NCBI GenBank assembly: GCA_938028665.1
Contig: CALIMB010000046.1
Span: 1 to 48,814 of the forward strand
Reading direction: 5' to 3'
Length of the DNA: 48,814 bases
From: an uncultured Thermomicrobium sp.
GTDB lineage: Bacteria; Chloroflexota; Chloroflexia; Thermomicrobiales; Thermomicrobiaceae
The position numbers and the translations under genes were made by a program. Positions 26,907 through 35,569 of this stretch are shown here, one piece after another. Numbering within the stretch: the stretch's first letter is position 1; each line of letters begins with the position of its first letter. The notes beneath the pieces were generated by a model. The model made no database searches. It had not been told where the DNA came from and saw only the letters and a list, made by a program, of their open reading frames with translations.

Positions 26907-28109
26907 ATGAGTGAACGTTCTGCACGAGTCATTGGACTACTTATCGGACTTTCTCTTGGGCAATGGGTCGGGCGGCGGGCACGGGATCGCGTTGCCACAT
27001 GGGAACCGCCGGGTCTAATTGATTGGGGGCGGGCTCGAGAGCTTGCGATGCGCTTCGCTGGGGAAGTGCGACTGAGTGCTGAAGACCGAGAAGCAGTCAC
27101 TGGGACCTATCGGCGCTTGACTGAGGAATTGGCACCAGCAATTGCTACCTTTGTCGGAGCTCCTGTTCCGCCAGGGGCTCAGCGTATCTATGCCTTTGAT
27201 CGTATCGACTGGATTGACGCGAACCTTGAGAGTTTTGCAGAGATCCTGCGACCACTCGAGACGCTCGTATCTCTCCCACAGCATCCACTGGCCAGAGTGG
27301 GTGCGCTGGCCTGGGCGTATGCCGGGAGATCGGCCGCGACGATGGAGATTGGTATGGCCTTGGGCTTTCTGTCCCGGCGCGTGCTTGGTCAGTACGATAT
27401 TACTGTTCTTGGACGTGAACCGGTCACAACGGGGAAATTGTACTTCGTTGAGCCGAATGTTCGGTGGCTTATCCGGACATGGCGGCTTCCGGAGGTCGAT
27501 TTTCGCCGATGGCTGGTGCTGCATGAGGTCACTCATGCCTTTGAGTTCGAAACGTACCCATGGCTTCGGGAACATGTCAATGGACTCCTGCGACGATGGG
27601 TGGAGGCGCTTCGCCTAGATGGCAACTTGGGGCGGCGACTTATCGAGGTCATACGCTCTGCGAGTCGACGTGAAGTGGATCATGAAGTCACTTGGATTGA
27701 ACTGCTCATGTCGCCAGAGCAACGTCGCTTGTTTCGGTCACTGCAAGCGGTTATGGCGGTCGTAGAAGGGTACAGTAATTTCGTGATGCGGCAAGTCGGG
27801 CGCCACCTAGTGAGCAAGTACGATGTCATCGAGCGAAAGTTTGAAGAACGGGAGCGCATGCGGACGCCCGCCGAGCAACTTGTGCTTCGTCTGACAGGTT
27901 TGGATATTAAGCTTGAGCAGTACCGACGAGGAGAGACATTCTGCCGCACCCTCGCTGAGCGCTATGGGCGAGATAGTCTGCAGCTTCTCTGGCGTGGGCC
28001 GGATTTCTTGCCGAGCTACGCGGAGCTCTCGGATCCTGATGCATGGTTCCAGCGAGTACAGCGGAGCGACGATCAGTATGGCGCTAGACCTGACGAAGGT
28101 CATCAGTGA
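26907..28109 (+). CDS. zincin-like metallopeptidase, DUF2342 family
   Basis: 400-residue protein of the DUF2342/Zincin_2 family (often named F420 biosynthesis-associated protein from genomic context). The HEVTH motif at 206-210 supplies two zinc-binding histidines and the catalytic glutamate of gluzincin-like peptidases. A hydrophobic N-terminal stretch (VIGLLIGLSLGQWVG, residues 8-22) could be a membrane anchor or amphipathic helix. The rest is helical, with conserved DWIDANLESF and YSNFVMRQVG segments. ATG 26907 is chosen because GGAG lies eight bases upstream; the open frame begins earlier inside the VanW gene. Its last 32 bases overlap the nurA start. The family's physiological role is unproven; no F420 gene is nearby. 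Confidence 0.85.
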   Translation: MSERSARVIGLLIGLSLGQWVGRRARDRVATWEPPGLIDWGRARELAMRFAGEVRLSAEDREAVTGTYRRLTEELAPAIATFVGAPVPPGAQRIYAFDRIDWIDANLESFAEILRPLETLVSLPQHPLARVGALAWAYAGRSAATMEIGMALGFLSRRVLGQYDITVLGREPVTTGKLYFVEPNVRWLIRTWRLPEVDFRRWLVLHEVTHAFEFETYPWLREHVNGLLRRWVEALRLDGNLGRRLIEVIRSASRREVDHEVTWIELLMSPEQRRLFRSLQAVMAVVEGYSNFVMRQVGRHLVSKYDVIERKFEERERMRTPAEQLVLRLTGLDIKLEQYRRGETFCRTLAERYGRDSLQLLWRGPDFLPSYAELSDPDAWFQRVQRSDDQYGARPDEGHQ

Positions 28110-29271
28110 ATTGCGACGCGCTGTCGCGGTGGCTGTAGCTCGCGCGCAGAGCGGGGCGGACGAATTTGTTGAATTGCTCCGGCGGTTCGACGACACGGAA
28201 GTCCGGAAGCGGGTTGAGGAAGCTCGAACATCATGGCTTCTGGCAGTAGCTCTCGAGCGGTATTTTGCGCGCTATGGTGTTTCTGACCTCTGTCCGGTCT
28301 ACTACAGCTGTGTGGCAACTGACGGGTCACTTGTTACCAGCGATCGGCATGGGCCACTGCATTACGCGATCGTGAATATCGGGTTTTGTGTTCTGGAGTA
28401 TGGCCCCTCTCCGCAAGCCAGACTCGGTGCGCAACCAACCGTGCTGTGGAGAGACGAGGACCTTTGGATTACCGACGGTTCGCGGCGAATTCCGGTTACC
28501 GGAGCTGCTCTTGCCGCACGACGCGCAGTTATGGAGCTGGAAACCGGGTTGCGTCTCAGTGACCGCACACAGTCGCCGGTGGCCGTCTTACAGGATGGAA
28601 CTCTTATCCCATGGGGGTTGGAAGGCCAAACGGGCCTAGTTGTCACCTGGGCCCTGGACAACTTCGCGACCGTTCTCCAGGAGTACCGTCGGCGAAAGGT
28701 TCCAGTTGCTGGAGTGATTAGCTATCCAGGGTCGAGGGATGTCGTGAATGTGCTTCGCGTCGCGGCGTGCGACTACCCACTACTCGGACATGTGGTTGAC
28801 TGCGACGACTGTCTGGCCCGTGTCCAGCGAGGGGAGCGGCAGCAGGCGTGCAGAATTGTCCCTGATGTGACGGATCGCTGGCTTTTTGGGCGCTGTGAGG
28901 ACGTGCAGCTTCGTCCTGGCGAACGCACTGCCTGCTACCGCAGCCGCTCGACGATTTTGCGACAGCTGCCAGAAGAGGATCAGATTGTCTTTTTTTACCT
29001 GCATACCGGCTCAGAGATTGCACGCGTGGAGATACCACTGTGGGTGGCTCTGGACCCTCAGCTTCTGGAGGTGGTTCACGGGATCATTTGGGACCAGTGC
29101 CGTCGGGCGCGTGGCTATCCACTCGCTCTCCAAGAAGCACATGAGCAAGCGGTGGTTCATCGGGAAGAGCGGCTTCAAATTGAGGCTATTGTCGAGCAGC
29201 TCTTCGCTGATGCAGGTCTGATCCAGGAGCGTTCAGCGAAGGAGCGAAGCAAACGTGTCCGCTTTGCATAA
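28078..29271 (+). CDS. NurA domain-containing nuclease
   Basis: 397-residue protein with the NurA nuclease fold, best known as the 5'-3' end-resection nuclease partnered with the HerA helicase in archaea. The catalytic D82-G-S segment (VATDGS) is the metal-binding first motif of NurA; later VVTWALDNF and GVISYPGSRDVVNVLR correspond to further core elements. Three cysteine pairs in the middle (CDYPLL, CDDCLARV, CRI, CEDV) are unusual and may be structural. ATG 28078 lies within the end of the zincin gene; the protein ends 17 bases inside the next gene, so the three are translationally coupled. It probably works with the HAS-barrel protein downstream. Confidence 0.8.
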   Translation: MALDLTKVISELRRAVAVAVARAQSGADEFVELLRRFDDTEVRKRVEEARTSWLLAVALERYFARYGVSDLCPVYYSCVATDGSLVTSDRHGPLHYAIVNIGFCVLEYGPSPQARLGAQPTVLWRDEDLWITDGSRRIPVTGAALAARRAVMELETGLRLSDRTQSPVAVLQDGTLIPWGLEGQTGLVVTWALDNFATVLQEYRRRKVPVAGVISYPGSRDVVNVLRVAACDYPLLGHVVDCDDCLARVQRGERQQACRIVPDVTDRWLFGRCEDVQLRPGERTACYRSRSTILRQLPEEDQIVFFYLHTGSEIARVEIPLWVALDPQLLEVVHGIIWDQCRRARGYPLALQEAHEQAVVHREERLQIEAIVEQLFADAGLIQERSAKERSKRVRFA

Positions 29272-29884
29272 GTTTCAGCGCATTGGTGAAGTGGTTGAGA
29301 CCTCGACGGTGCAATTTGTTGTTGAGTGCGATGAGCTCGATATGGTGCCCGAGCTGGGATCGTTCGTGCGCGTCAGCGGGACAGGTGTTACTGTAATCTA
29401 TGGGATCGTGGCGTTCGCGGAAACCACGGCGGTTGATCCTGGCCGACGGATCGTTCGGCGTGGTTCGGCGCAACTTCAAGATCACGCGCTTTACGAGGCA
29501 AATCCAGAACTGCGCTTCGTTCTCCGCTCACTGTTCGTGGCGGTGGCCATAGGCTACGAGCACTCTGGACAGCTCATCTTCTTGGTGCCGCCCTTCCCAC
29601 CATCCCTTCATTACAGTGTCGAACTCGTGCCAGAGGGCGAGGTGAGTCGGTTGACCGAGGGGTGTGCCTATTTCCCGCTTCTTGTCGATTACAGCGGTCG
29701 GGTGCCTGCCGAACAACTCCTTGCAGCGCACCTCTACTACGTGTACCGCAAACGGGGCCATGACTGGGATTGGCTCGAACGAGCAGCCAAAGAGGTGGCG
29801 CGGCTCTCCAAACGCGACTATGAGCGCTCACTCCGAGTGCTGAGTGCGTTGGAGGTGATCCTTCAGCATGAACTCGGTCGTTAG
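29255..29884 (+). CDS. HAS-barrel domain protein (HerA N-terminal-like), no ATPase
   Basis: 209-residue protein whose first 80 residues match the HAS barrel found at the N-terminus of HerA-type ATPases (IGEVVETSTVQFVVE, then LGSFVRV and VIYGIVAFAETT). The remainder, about 85-209, is not an ATPase: there is no Walker A or B, only a mixed region with a PPFPPS loop and a C-terminal helical part (RSLRVLSALEVILQHELGR). It starts with GTG inside the nurA end and stops four bases into the convergent purH gene. HAS barrels mediate docking between HerA and NurA, so it may be an adaptor to an ATPase encoded elsewhere. Confidence 0.7.
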   Translation: MSALHKFQRIGEVVETSTVQFVVECDELDMVPELGSFVRVSGTGVTVIYGIVAFAETTAVDPGRRIVRRGSAQLQDHALYEANPELRFVLRSLFVAVAIGYEHSGQLIFLVPPFPPSLHYSVELVPEGEVSRLTEGCAYFPLLVDYSGRVPAEQLLAAHLYYVYRKRGHDWDWLERAAKEVARLSKRDYERSLRVLSALEVILQHELGR

Positions 29885-31395
29885 TGGCGAAAATGCCGCT
29901 CTCCGGTGAAGACCATCGCTATGCCCGCGCGTTCTGCGGCCGTGATCACTTCTCCATCGCGGCGTGCTCCACCCGGTTGGATAATCGCGGTGATACCGGC
30001 AGCAGCGGCGACCTCGATGCTGTCGGGGAAGGGGAAGAAAGCATCGCTTGCCAGTACTGCACCGCGAGTTCGTTCGCCAGCCCGCCAGACGGCTAAACGA
30101 ACCGCATCCACGCGATTTGGCTGACCGCCACCGATTCCGACTGTTTGCCCATCACGGGCAATGACAATGCCATTGGAAAGGACGAAGGGCACGATGGTCC
30201 AGGCAAAGGAGAGGTCACGCCACTCAGTCTCATTCGGATGCCGCGTCGTCACGACTTGCCATGAGTCTTGTGAGCGAACGGGGATATCTGGTGACTGTAC
30301 CAAAGCTATGTCTCCGGCACTTCGAAGCACATAAGGAGGATCAGCCCAGGGAGGAGCAAAGACGAGGCGAAGGGTCTTGCGTCGTCGCAGCACTTCTTCA
30401 GCCTCGCGCTCGATCGACGGCGCCACGATGAGATCGAAGAGATGCTGGGCGAGTGATCGAGCCGTTGAAGTATCGACCGGACGATTCAAGGCTACAATAC
30501 CGCCGAAAGCAGAAACTGGATCAGCGTCGAAGGCTCGAGCGAACGCTGCCTCGATTGTCTCGGCAATAGCGACACCACAGGGAGCAGCGTGCTTGACGAT
30601 CACGACAGCTGGCTCAGCGAAGCGGTTGACAAGCTGCCAAGCGGCGGAGGCGTCTAGGATATTGTTATAGGAGAGTTCGACTTCACTAACCATACGCCAA
30701 GAGTCGATTTGGGAAGGGAAGCCAGCGACCCGGTAGAGAGCAGCCGTCTGATGCGGATTTTCCCCATAACGAAGCGCTCGGACCCGGCGTAAGGGGAGCG
30801 GCAAGAGCTCGGGGAAGGACTCAGTTCGCAAGTAGGCTGCAATCTGCGCGTCGTAGGTTGCAAGGTGGGCAAAAGCTTTCGCAGCCAGTTCGCGGCGGAG
30901 AGCATAGGGGACTGCTCGCGGGCCGCCGCGGGCAAGCTCAGTGAGGATGCGCTGGTAGTCGGAGGGGTCGACGATAGGCAGGACCCAGGAGAAATTTTTG
31001 GCTGCGGCGCGAAGCAGGCTTGGCCCCCCGACGTCGATCAGTTCGATCGCTTCGTCTTCTGGTGTTTCGGAGGTCACCGCACGATCAAACGGGTACAAGT
31101 TGACTACAACAAGTTCAATTGGCTCGAACCCGTACCGTGCGAGCTGCTCGAGATCCTCCGGGCGATCGTGGCGAGCAAGAATCGCAGCGTGGATGGCTGG
31201 ATGCAGCGTTTTCACACGGCCGCCGAGGAGATCTGGAAACCCGGTGAGGTCGGAGATTTCGCGAACCGGGACACCGTGTTCGCGTAGGACCCGGGCTGTT
31301 CCGCCCGTTGAAAGGAGTTTCCATCCGAGGGCGACGAGTTGCTGGCCTAACTCTACGATCCCAGACTTGTCGTAGACCGAGAGGAGTGCGCGCAT
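29881..31395 (-). CDS. purH: bifunctional AICAR transformylase/IMP cyclohydrolase
   Basis: 504-residue PurH catalysing the last two steps of de novo IMP synthesis. The IMP cyclohydrolase domain (about 1-190) opens with LLSVYDKSGIVELGQQL and contains GGRVKTLHPAIHAAIL. The transformylase domain follows, with the catalytic KHAAPCG motif near residues 266-272 and the LRYGENPHQ linker. ATG 31395 follows GGGAGG by four bases. It is the distal gene of the roadblock-purM-mglA-HD-purH run, starting 14 bases after the HD gene stop, and its stop overlaps the stop of the HAS gene by four bases. Confidence 0.95.
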   Translation of the reverse strand: MRALLSVYDKSGIVELGQQLVALGWKLLSTGGTARVLREHGVPVREISDLTGFPDLLGGRVKTLHPAIHAAILARHDRPEDLEQLARYGFEPIELVVVNLYPFDRAVTSETPEDEAIELIDVGGPSLLRAAAKNFSWVLPIVDPSDYQRILTELARGGPRAVPYALRRELAAKAFAHLATYDAQIAAYLRTESFPELLPLPLRRVRALRYGENPHQTAALYRVAGFPSQIDSWRMVSEVELSYNNILDASAAWQLVNRFAEPAVVIVKHAAPCGVAIAETIEAAFARAFDADPVSAFGGIVALNRPVDTSTARSLAQHLFDLIVAPSIEREAEEVLRRRKTLRLVFAPPWADPPYVLRSAGDIALVQSPDIPVRSQDSWQVVTTRHPNETEWRDLSFAWTIVPFVLSNGIVIARDGQTVGIGGGQPNRVDAVRLAVWRAGERTRGAVLASDAFFPFPDSIEVAAAAGITAIIQPGGARRDGEVITAAERAGIAMVFTGERHFRH

Positions 31396-31408
31396 TGAAC
31401 CTCCCTCA

Positions 31409-32011
31409 TCATGATGATTCTATATGCTGAGGCAGAATGAGTACATCTTTCCCAAAGACAGCGCGAAAGAGTCCCGAGCGAGCCTGTGCTTTCTCGACTT
31501 CCAGTGTGGGATACGTGTTCGACAGTGCGTAGATAGTGACATACCCGTCAGAGAATTCGATATGAACGTCCTTGACGAATTGTTGATGACTTGCATCAAG
31601 TCCCTCGGCAATGCGAAGAATCGCTGCAAGTTGTTGGACAAGATGGCGGAACCGGGGTGGCAAACGCTGGAACTGCGGATGTCGCAGTGAGGGTTCGGCG
31701 GCACGATGATACCGTGCGATGTTCGCAATCGCCAGCTGTTCCGTCCGATCAAATCCCTTCAGGGGGATTGCCATGATTCGATCGAAACTATATCGGTGAT
31801 GCTCTGCAAGCGAACGGAATTGCCCGCAATCATGCCAGAGTGCGGCTGCGGCCAGTAAATCACGGCCCTCTGGTGGGAGGTGAAAGCGGTCTTGGAGCTG
31901 ATCGAACAGCTGGAGCGCAAGGAAAGCGACATGCTCGCTATGCTCAGGATCAGGCGTCTCGATTGAAGCAGCTGCCCATGCCCGCTCAAGTGATGGATCG
32001 GCGCGAGTCAT
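31409..32011 (-). CDS. stand-alone HD domain protein, Ppx/GppA C-terminal type
   Basis: 200-residue protein equal to the C-terminal helical HD part of exopolyphosphatase/pppGpp phosphatase, without the N-terminal ASKHA catalytic domain. HD-site residues are seen in WHDCG, the following HHRYSFDRI, and IANIARYHR; LAAILRIAEGLDASH and the closing beta region (VHIEFSDGYVTIYA) complete the match. Possible roles are metal-dependent hydrolysis or nucleotide sensing. ATG 32011 follows GGAGG by eight bases; the frame upstream overlaps the MglA gene. It lies between the MglA GTPase gene (49 bases) and purH (13 bases). Confidence 0.8.
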   Translation of the reverse strand: MTRADPSLERAWAAASIETPDPEHSEHVAFLALQLFDQLQDRFHLPPEGRDLLAAAALWHDCGQFRSLAEHHRYSFDRIMAIPLKGFDRTEQLAIANIARYHRAAEPSLRHPQFQRLPPRFRHLVQQLAAILRIAEGLDASHQQFVKDVHIEFSDGYVTIYALSNTYPTLEVEKAQARSGLFRAVFGKDVLILPQHIESS

Positions 32012-32060
32012 ACAATCCGCCTCCACACGGGGAAGTATGCCTGAGCGAGCGTGGTTGGGG

Positions 32061-32636
32061 TTACAGTCGGTCGACAACGAGCTTAATGATGGCGCGGAGC
32101 GTTTCGATGACACCGACAGACCGGACGGCAATAGCTGGAAAACGGGGGACGCGCATGGGATTGAGATAGCGATCAAGGATGTGAATCGGGAGTGCGTTCG
32201 GGAGATCCAACTTGTTGTATTGAAGCACCAAGGGAAAGTCGAGAGGGCGCTTTCCTTGCTTTGCCAAGTTTTGCGCGAGTTCTCGAAGGCTCTGGAGGTT
32301 TTCGGCTAAACGCTCGCGCTGCGCATCGGCCACGAAGACGACTCCATCGGCACCACTCAGGACGGCGATCCGAGTCTGTCGGTAGAGTGTTTGCCCCGGA
32401 ACGGTGTATAACTGGAGGCGGAGTCGGTACCCATGCACGGTGCCAACATCCAGAGGCAGAAAATCGAAGAACAAAGTTCGTTCGCGTTCTGTGTCGATCG
32501 AAATCAACTCACTTTTCGCATGGTCTGGCAGTGAGTTATGGATGACGTGTAAATTAGTCGTCTTCCCGCTGAGCCCAGGGCCGTAGTAGACGATCTTTCC
32601 GTGGATTTCTCGAGTGGCGATGTCAATTAATGCCAT
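32061..32636 (-). CDS. mglA: MglA-type small Ras-like GTPase
   Basis: 191-residue small GTPase close to Myxococcus MglA, the switch that sets cell polarity. P-loop: GPGLSGKTTN near residues 19-28 after KIVYYG; switch II region: TVPGQTLYRQTR; guanine specificity: NKLD near 141-144; the family's FFDFLPLDVG segment lies in the middle. No lipidation signal or membrane segment. It sits 64 bases downstream of purM and 49 upstream of the HD gene on the minus strand, and a roadblock/LC7 gene (the usual MglB-type GAP/partner) lies just beyond purM. Function outside gliding bacteria is unclear; possible roles include pili positioning or metabolic polarity. Confidence 0.88.
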   Translation of the reverse strand: MALIDIATREIHGKIVYYGPGLSGKTTNLHVIHNSLPDHAKSELISIDTERERTLFFDFLPLDVGTVHGYRLRLQLYTVPGQTLYRQTRIAVLSGADGVVFVADAQRERLAENLQSLRELAQNLAKQGKRPLDFPLVLQYNKLDLPNALPIHILDRYLNPMRVPRFPAIAVRSVGVIETLRAIIKLVVDRL

Positions 32637-32700
32637 AACTCTTCACCACCGAGTCATGGCGGTGACTCTCAGTCGCACTGCATTGGCCAACAATTCGAGA

Positions 32701-33774
32701 CTAGGAACCACTCGTCAAGACCACATCCGAGTCTGTTCCGAGGCGCAGACTGACACGCGGTGTGTCCCCCTCGCATACCTGGCCGATGATCCACCCCTCA
32801 CCGGTTGATTGACGGAGTGCCTGAATGAATTGCGCTTCCCCAATGACTACAAAGCCGACTCCCATGTTAAAGACACGGTACATTTCGCTGAGCGGTACCC
32901 GACCCCGCTGTTGGAGTTCCAGGAACAGTGGTGGGACCGCCCACGTTGTGGCATCGATCTCTACACGACGACCCCGAGGAATGATGCGGGCGATGTTTTC
33001 GACCAACCCGCCGCCAGTGATGTGGGCAAGCCCATGTAGACCTGGATGATCCAACCATGGATGTAACAGCGGATAGTAGCACCGATGGGGCTCGAGCAGG
33101 AGATCACCGAGGGAGTGCTGGGTCCATGCCGGGATCTCGGCGAGAATCTGTTGGTCGTGTTCGCGCTCGCCAGTCAAGCCCAGACAAGCTCGCGCGAGCG
33201 TGTATCCGTTCGTGTGCAATCCACTGCTCGGTAACCCAAGGACGAGATCACCAACTGCAATCTGTCGTCCGTCAATGATTCGATCAGTCGAGACCACACC
33301 GACCATGCAGCCAGCCAGATCGTACGTTCCTGCGTGGTAAATGCCGGGAAGCTGTGCTGTTTCACCCCCGATGAGTGCGCAACCCAGCGCTCGGCAAGCG
33401 TCGGTCATACCGCGAACCAGTTCCTCCAGGATATTTTCCTCAAGGCGAGCAGCAGCGAAATAATCCAGGAAGAACAGCGGCTGCGCACCACAGGCAAGAA
33501 GGTCGTTCGCACTGTGATGGACGAGATCAACACCGATACCGTAATGGCGGCCGAGAGTTGCCGCAAGAAGCACTTTTGTCCCGACGCTATCGATAGTTGC
33601 GACCAGCGCCAGGGAGCCATTACTGCCGGGGGCGGCAAAGAAGCCACCAAACAGCCCGAGTGGTCGAAGCACGTCCGGTCCGAATGTTCCCTCCACTACG
33701 CGAGCGATACGTGCTTTGACAGACTCTGCCCGAACGAGATCGACCCCACTACGGGCGTAAGACAACAGCTCCAT
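32701..33774 (-). CDS. purM: phosphoribosylformylglycinamidine cyclo-ligase
   Basis: 357-residue PurM (AIR synthetase), which closes the imidazole ring in purine synthesis using ATP. Family hallmarks are the N-terminal SYARSGVDL, the glycine-rich VATIDSVGTKVLLA near residue 60-73, DLVHHSANDLLACGA, and the IGGETAQLPGIY active-site stretch; the C-terminal ATP-grasp-like half carries AHITGGGLVENIARI. Length is typical. It follows the roadblock gene by 12 bases and is followed 64 bases later by the MglA gene, so the small GTPase module is split by this enzyme. Confidence 0.95.
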   Translation of the reverse strand: MELLSYARSGVDLVRAESVKARIARVVEGTFGPDVLRPLGLFGGFFAAPGSNGSLALVATIDSVGTKVLLAATLGRHYGIGVDLVHHSANDLLACGAQPLFFLDYFAAARLEENILEELVRGMTDACRALGCALIGGETAQLPGIYHAGTYDLAGCMVGVVSTDRIIDGRQIAVGDLVLGLPSSGLHTNGYTLARACLGLTGEREHDQQILAEIPAWTQHSLGDLLLEPHRCYYPLLHPWLDHPGLHGLAHITGGGLVENIARIIPRGRRVEIDATTWAVPPLFLELQQRGRVPLSEMYRVFNMGVGFVVIGEAQFIQALRQSTGEGWIIGQVCEGDTPRVSLRLGTDSDVVLTSGS

Positions 33775-33786
33775 GTATACTCCTCG

Positions 33787-34155
33787 TCACGCTCCCGCGG
33801 ACTGCGTTGCGTGGCTAACCGGGATACCAAGACGACGAACGGCGAGTCGCAGTCGCCCGAGATTCGTGCTGCCAGCGGCGACGAGAACCAATGCCGTATC
33901 CTGGTCGAGAGGTGTGACCAGCACGAGATGCCGATCAAACTCAATGATTGCCTGACGTGGTGTACTGGCGAGCTCCTGCCCTAGCGCCTCGAGCATTAAC
34001 AGCCCGCTGACCGCATTTGCAGCAATCGCTTCAGCGTCGATCTCGGTTCCGCTGGCTGTTGCTGCATCCACGATCAAACCATCAGCCGTGACAACGAGGG
34101 CCGCCTCGAGGGCATAGTCCTTTTGCAACTTTTGGACCAAGTCACCGAATGACAC
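33787..34155 (-). CDS. roadblock/LC7 domain protein (MglB-like)
   Basis: 122-residue roadblock/LC7 protein, the fold of MglB and of longin-like GTPase regulators. The pattern is a helix (FGDLVQKLQKDYALEAALVV), the typical VTADGLIVDAATA turn, a second helix (DAEAIAANAVSGLLMLEALGQEL), then IEFDRHLVLVTPLDQDTALVLV. The GTG at 34155 has AGGAGG five bases upstream and gives a clean roadblock domain; an upstream ATG at 34197 would add an unconserved leader. It is the first gene of a run containing purM and an MglA-type GTPase, and probably acts as the GAP or localisation partner of that GTPase. Confidence 0.85.
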   Translation of the reverse strand: MSFGDLVQKLQKDYALEAALVVTADGLIVDAATASGTEIDAEAIAANAVSGLLMLEALGQELASTPRQAIIEFDRHLVLVTPLDQDTALVLVAAGSTNLGRLRLAVRRLGIPVSHATQSAGA

Positions 34156-34279
34156 ACCTACCTCCTGTTGCTCTGCGCCTCTCGCTTCAACTCTCATTAT
34201 CGCTTGCTGACGGCCACATTGCGAAGGGAATTTCGTCCCAACTCTATCATCGGCGCTGCTCACGTGATTCGGACGGGTG

Positions 34280-35569
34280 TCATCGGGGTACGACATAGTG
34301 ATCCAGCCGAGGAAGGAGCGCAAGCGGGACTTGAGCATCGACGATGATGTCGTTGGCACTGTACCGTCGCTCGGCGATTGTCCCGCGTTCCTCGAGAAGT
34401 GTCAAAAGATTTGTTTCGCGGTACGGTATCCGCAAGCGAACCCAGACAGGTGTTGTGATATCCTGGAGGACTGCGGCGATGCGTTGTCGTAGGGCGTCCA
34501 ATCCCTGGCCAGTAACCGCAGAGACAAGAAGCGCGTTTGAAGGAAGCCCCAACTCTTGGGCAAGCCGCTCGGGATCGACCTCTGGCGTCAGCAAATCGAT
34601 CTTGTTGAGTACCGTAATGGTCGGGTAACCATCTGCCCCGAGTTCGTGTAGGACCTTCCGCACGGTCGCTGCTTGTTCGGCGGCTTTAGGATGTGTTACG
34701 TCCACAACATGCAGGAGCAGCTGAGCATCCAAAATCTCCTCGAGGGTTGCCCGAAACGCGGCAACAAGAGATGTAGGAAGTTTATGGATGAATCCGACAG
34801 TGTCGGTCAAGAGGGCGATTTGCCCGTCTGGGAGGGTCAGTCGGCGCGTGGTGGGATCTAATGTCGCGAATAGCTTGTCCTCGGCTAGGACGGAAGCGCC
34901 AGTCAGGGCATTAAGGAGCGTTGACTTGCCTGCGTTGGTGTAGCCAACGAGGGAGATCACCGGTAGGCGCTCTTGCCGTCGCCGCTGACGATAGCGCTCG
35001 CGATGCCGTCGGACCTCTTCCAACTGGCGACGAATCCAGGCGATCCGTTCTCGGGCACGCCGGCGGTCGATCTCCAGCTGAGTCTCGCCCGGTCCGCGCA
35101 ATCCGACTCCACCAACTGCCTGCCGGGACAAATGAGTCCACATGCGGGTGAGACGCGGCAAACGGTACTCCAATTGCGCAAGCTCAACTTGCAAGCGACC
35201 TTCGCGAGTCTGCGCGCGGCGGGCGAAGATGTCAAGGATCAGCGCGGTACGATCAAGAACTTTCACCTGCAACGCATCCTCAAGGTGCCGAAGCTGGGCG
35301 GGGCTCAGCTCGTCGTCTGCGAGGAGGACAGAAAAGTCCAGCTCACGACGAAGAGCTGCGATCTCCGCCAGTTTACCCGGTCCGACATAATGTCGTGGAT
35401 GAGGATGCGGCAAATGCTGTGTCACGGCGCCAACGACCTGAAGGCCGGCAGTGTCAGCAAGCTGAGCAAGCTCTGCAAGGGAGGACGCAAGATCCCATCC
35501 GTCTTGACGCCAATGGACGCAGACGAGAAGTGCGCGCTCAACAGCTGTGGAGCGATTCGCCTTGTGCGT
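34280..35569 (-). CDS. hflX: ribosome-associated GTPase HflX
   Basis: About 429-residue HflX, which splits or rescues stalled ribosomes. The N-terminal subdomain carries HYVGPGKLAEI; the coiled-coil linker includes GPGETQLEIDRRR; the G domain shows GYTNAGKSTLLNALTG (P-loop) near residue 200, DTVGFIHKLP (switch II) and NKID. No ATG, GTG or TTG codon lies near the expected N-terminus: the frame is open to 35710 but that enters tRNA-Gln. A strong AGGAGG sits six bases before an ACG codon at 35567-35569, exactly where a start is expected. Either ACG is used as a rare start or the base is a mutation or sequence error. Confidence 0.85.
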   Translation of the reverse strand, partial: THKANRSTAVERALLVCVHWRQDGWDLASSLAELAQLADTAGLQVVGAVTQHLPHPHPRHYVGPGKLAEIAALRRELDFSVLLADDELSPAQLRHLEDALQVKVLDRTALILDIFARRAQTREGRLQVELAQLEYRLPRLTRMWTHLSRQAVGGVGLRGPGETQLEIDRRRARERIAWIRRQLEEVRRHRERYRQRRRQERLPVISLVGYTNAGKSTLLNALTGASVLAEDKLFATLDPTTRRLTLPDGQIALLTDTVGFIHKLPTSLVAAFRATLEEILDAQLLLHVVDVTHPKAAEQAATVRKVLHELGADGYPTITVLNKIDLLTPEVDPERLAQELGLPSNALLVSAVTGQGLDALRQRIAAVLQDITTPVWVRLRIPYRETNLLTLLEERGTIAERRYSANDIIVDAQVPLALLPRLDHYVVPR

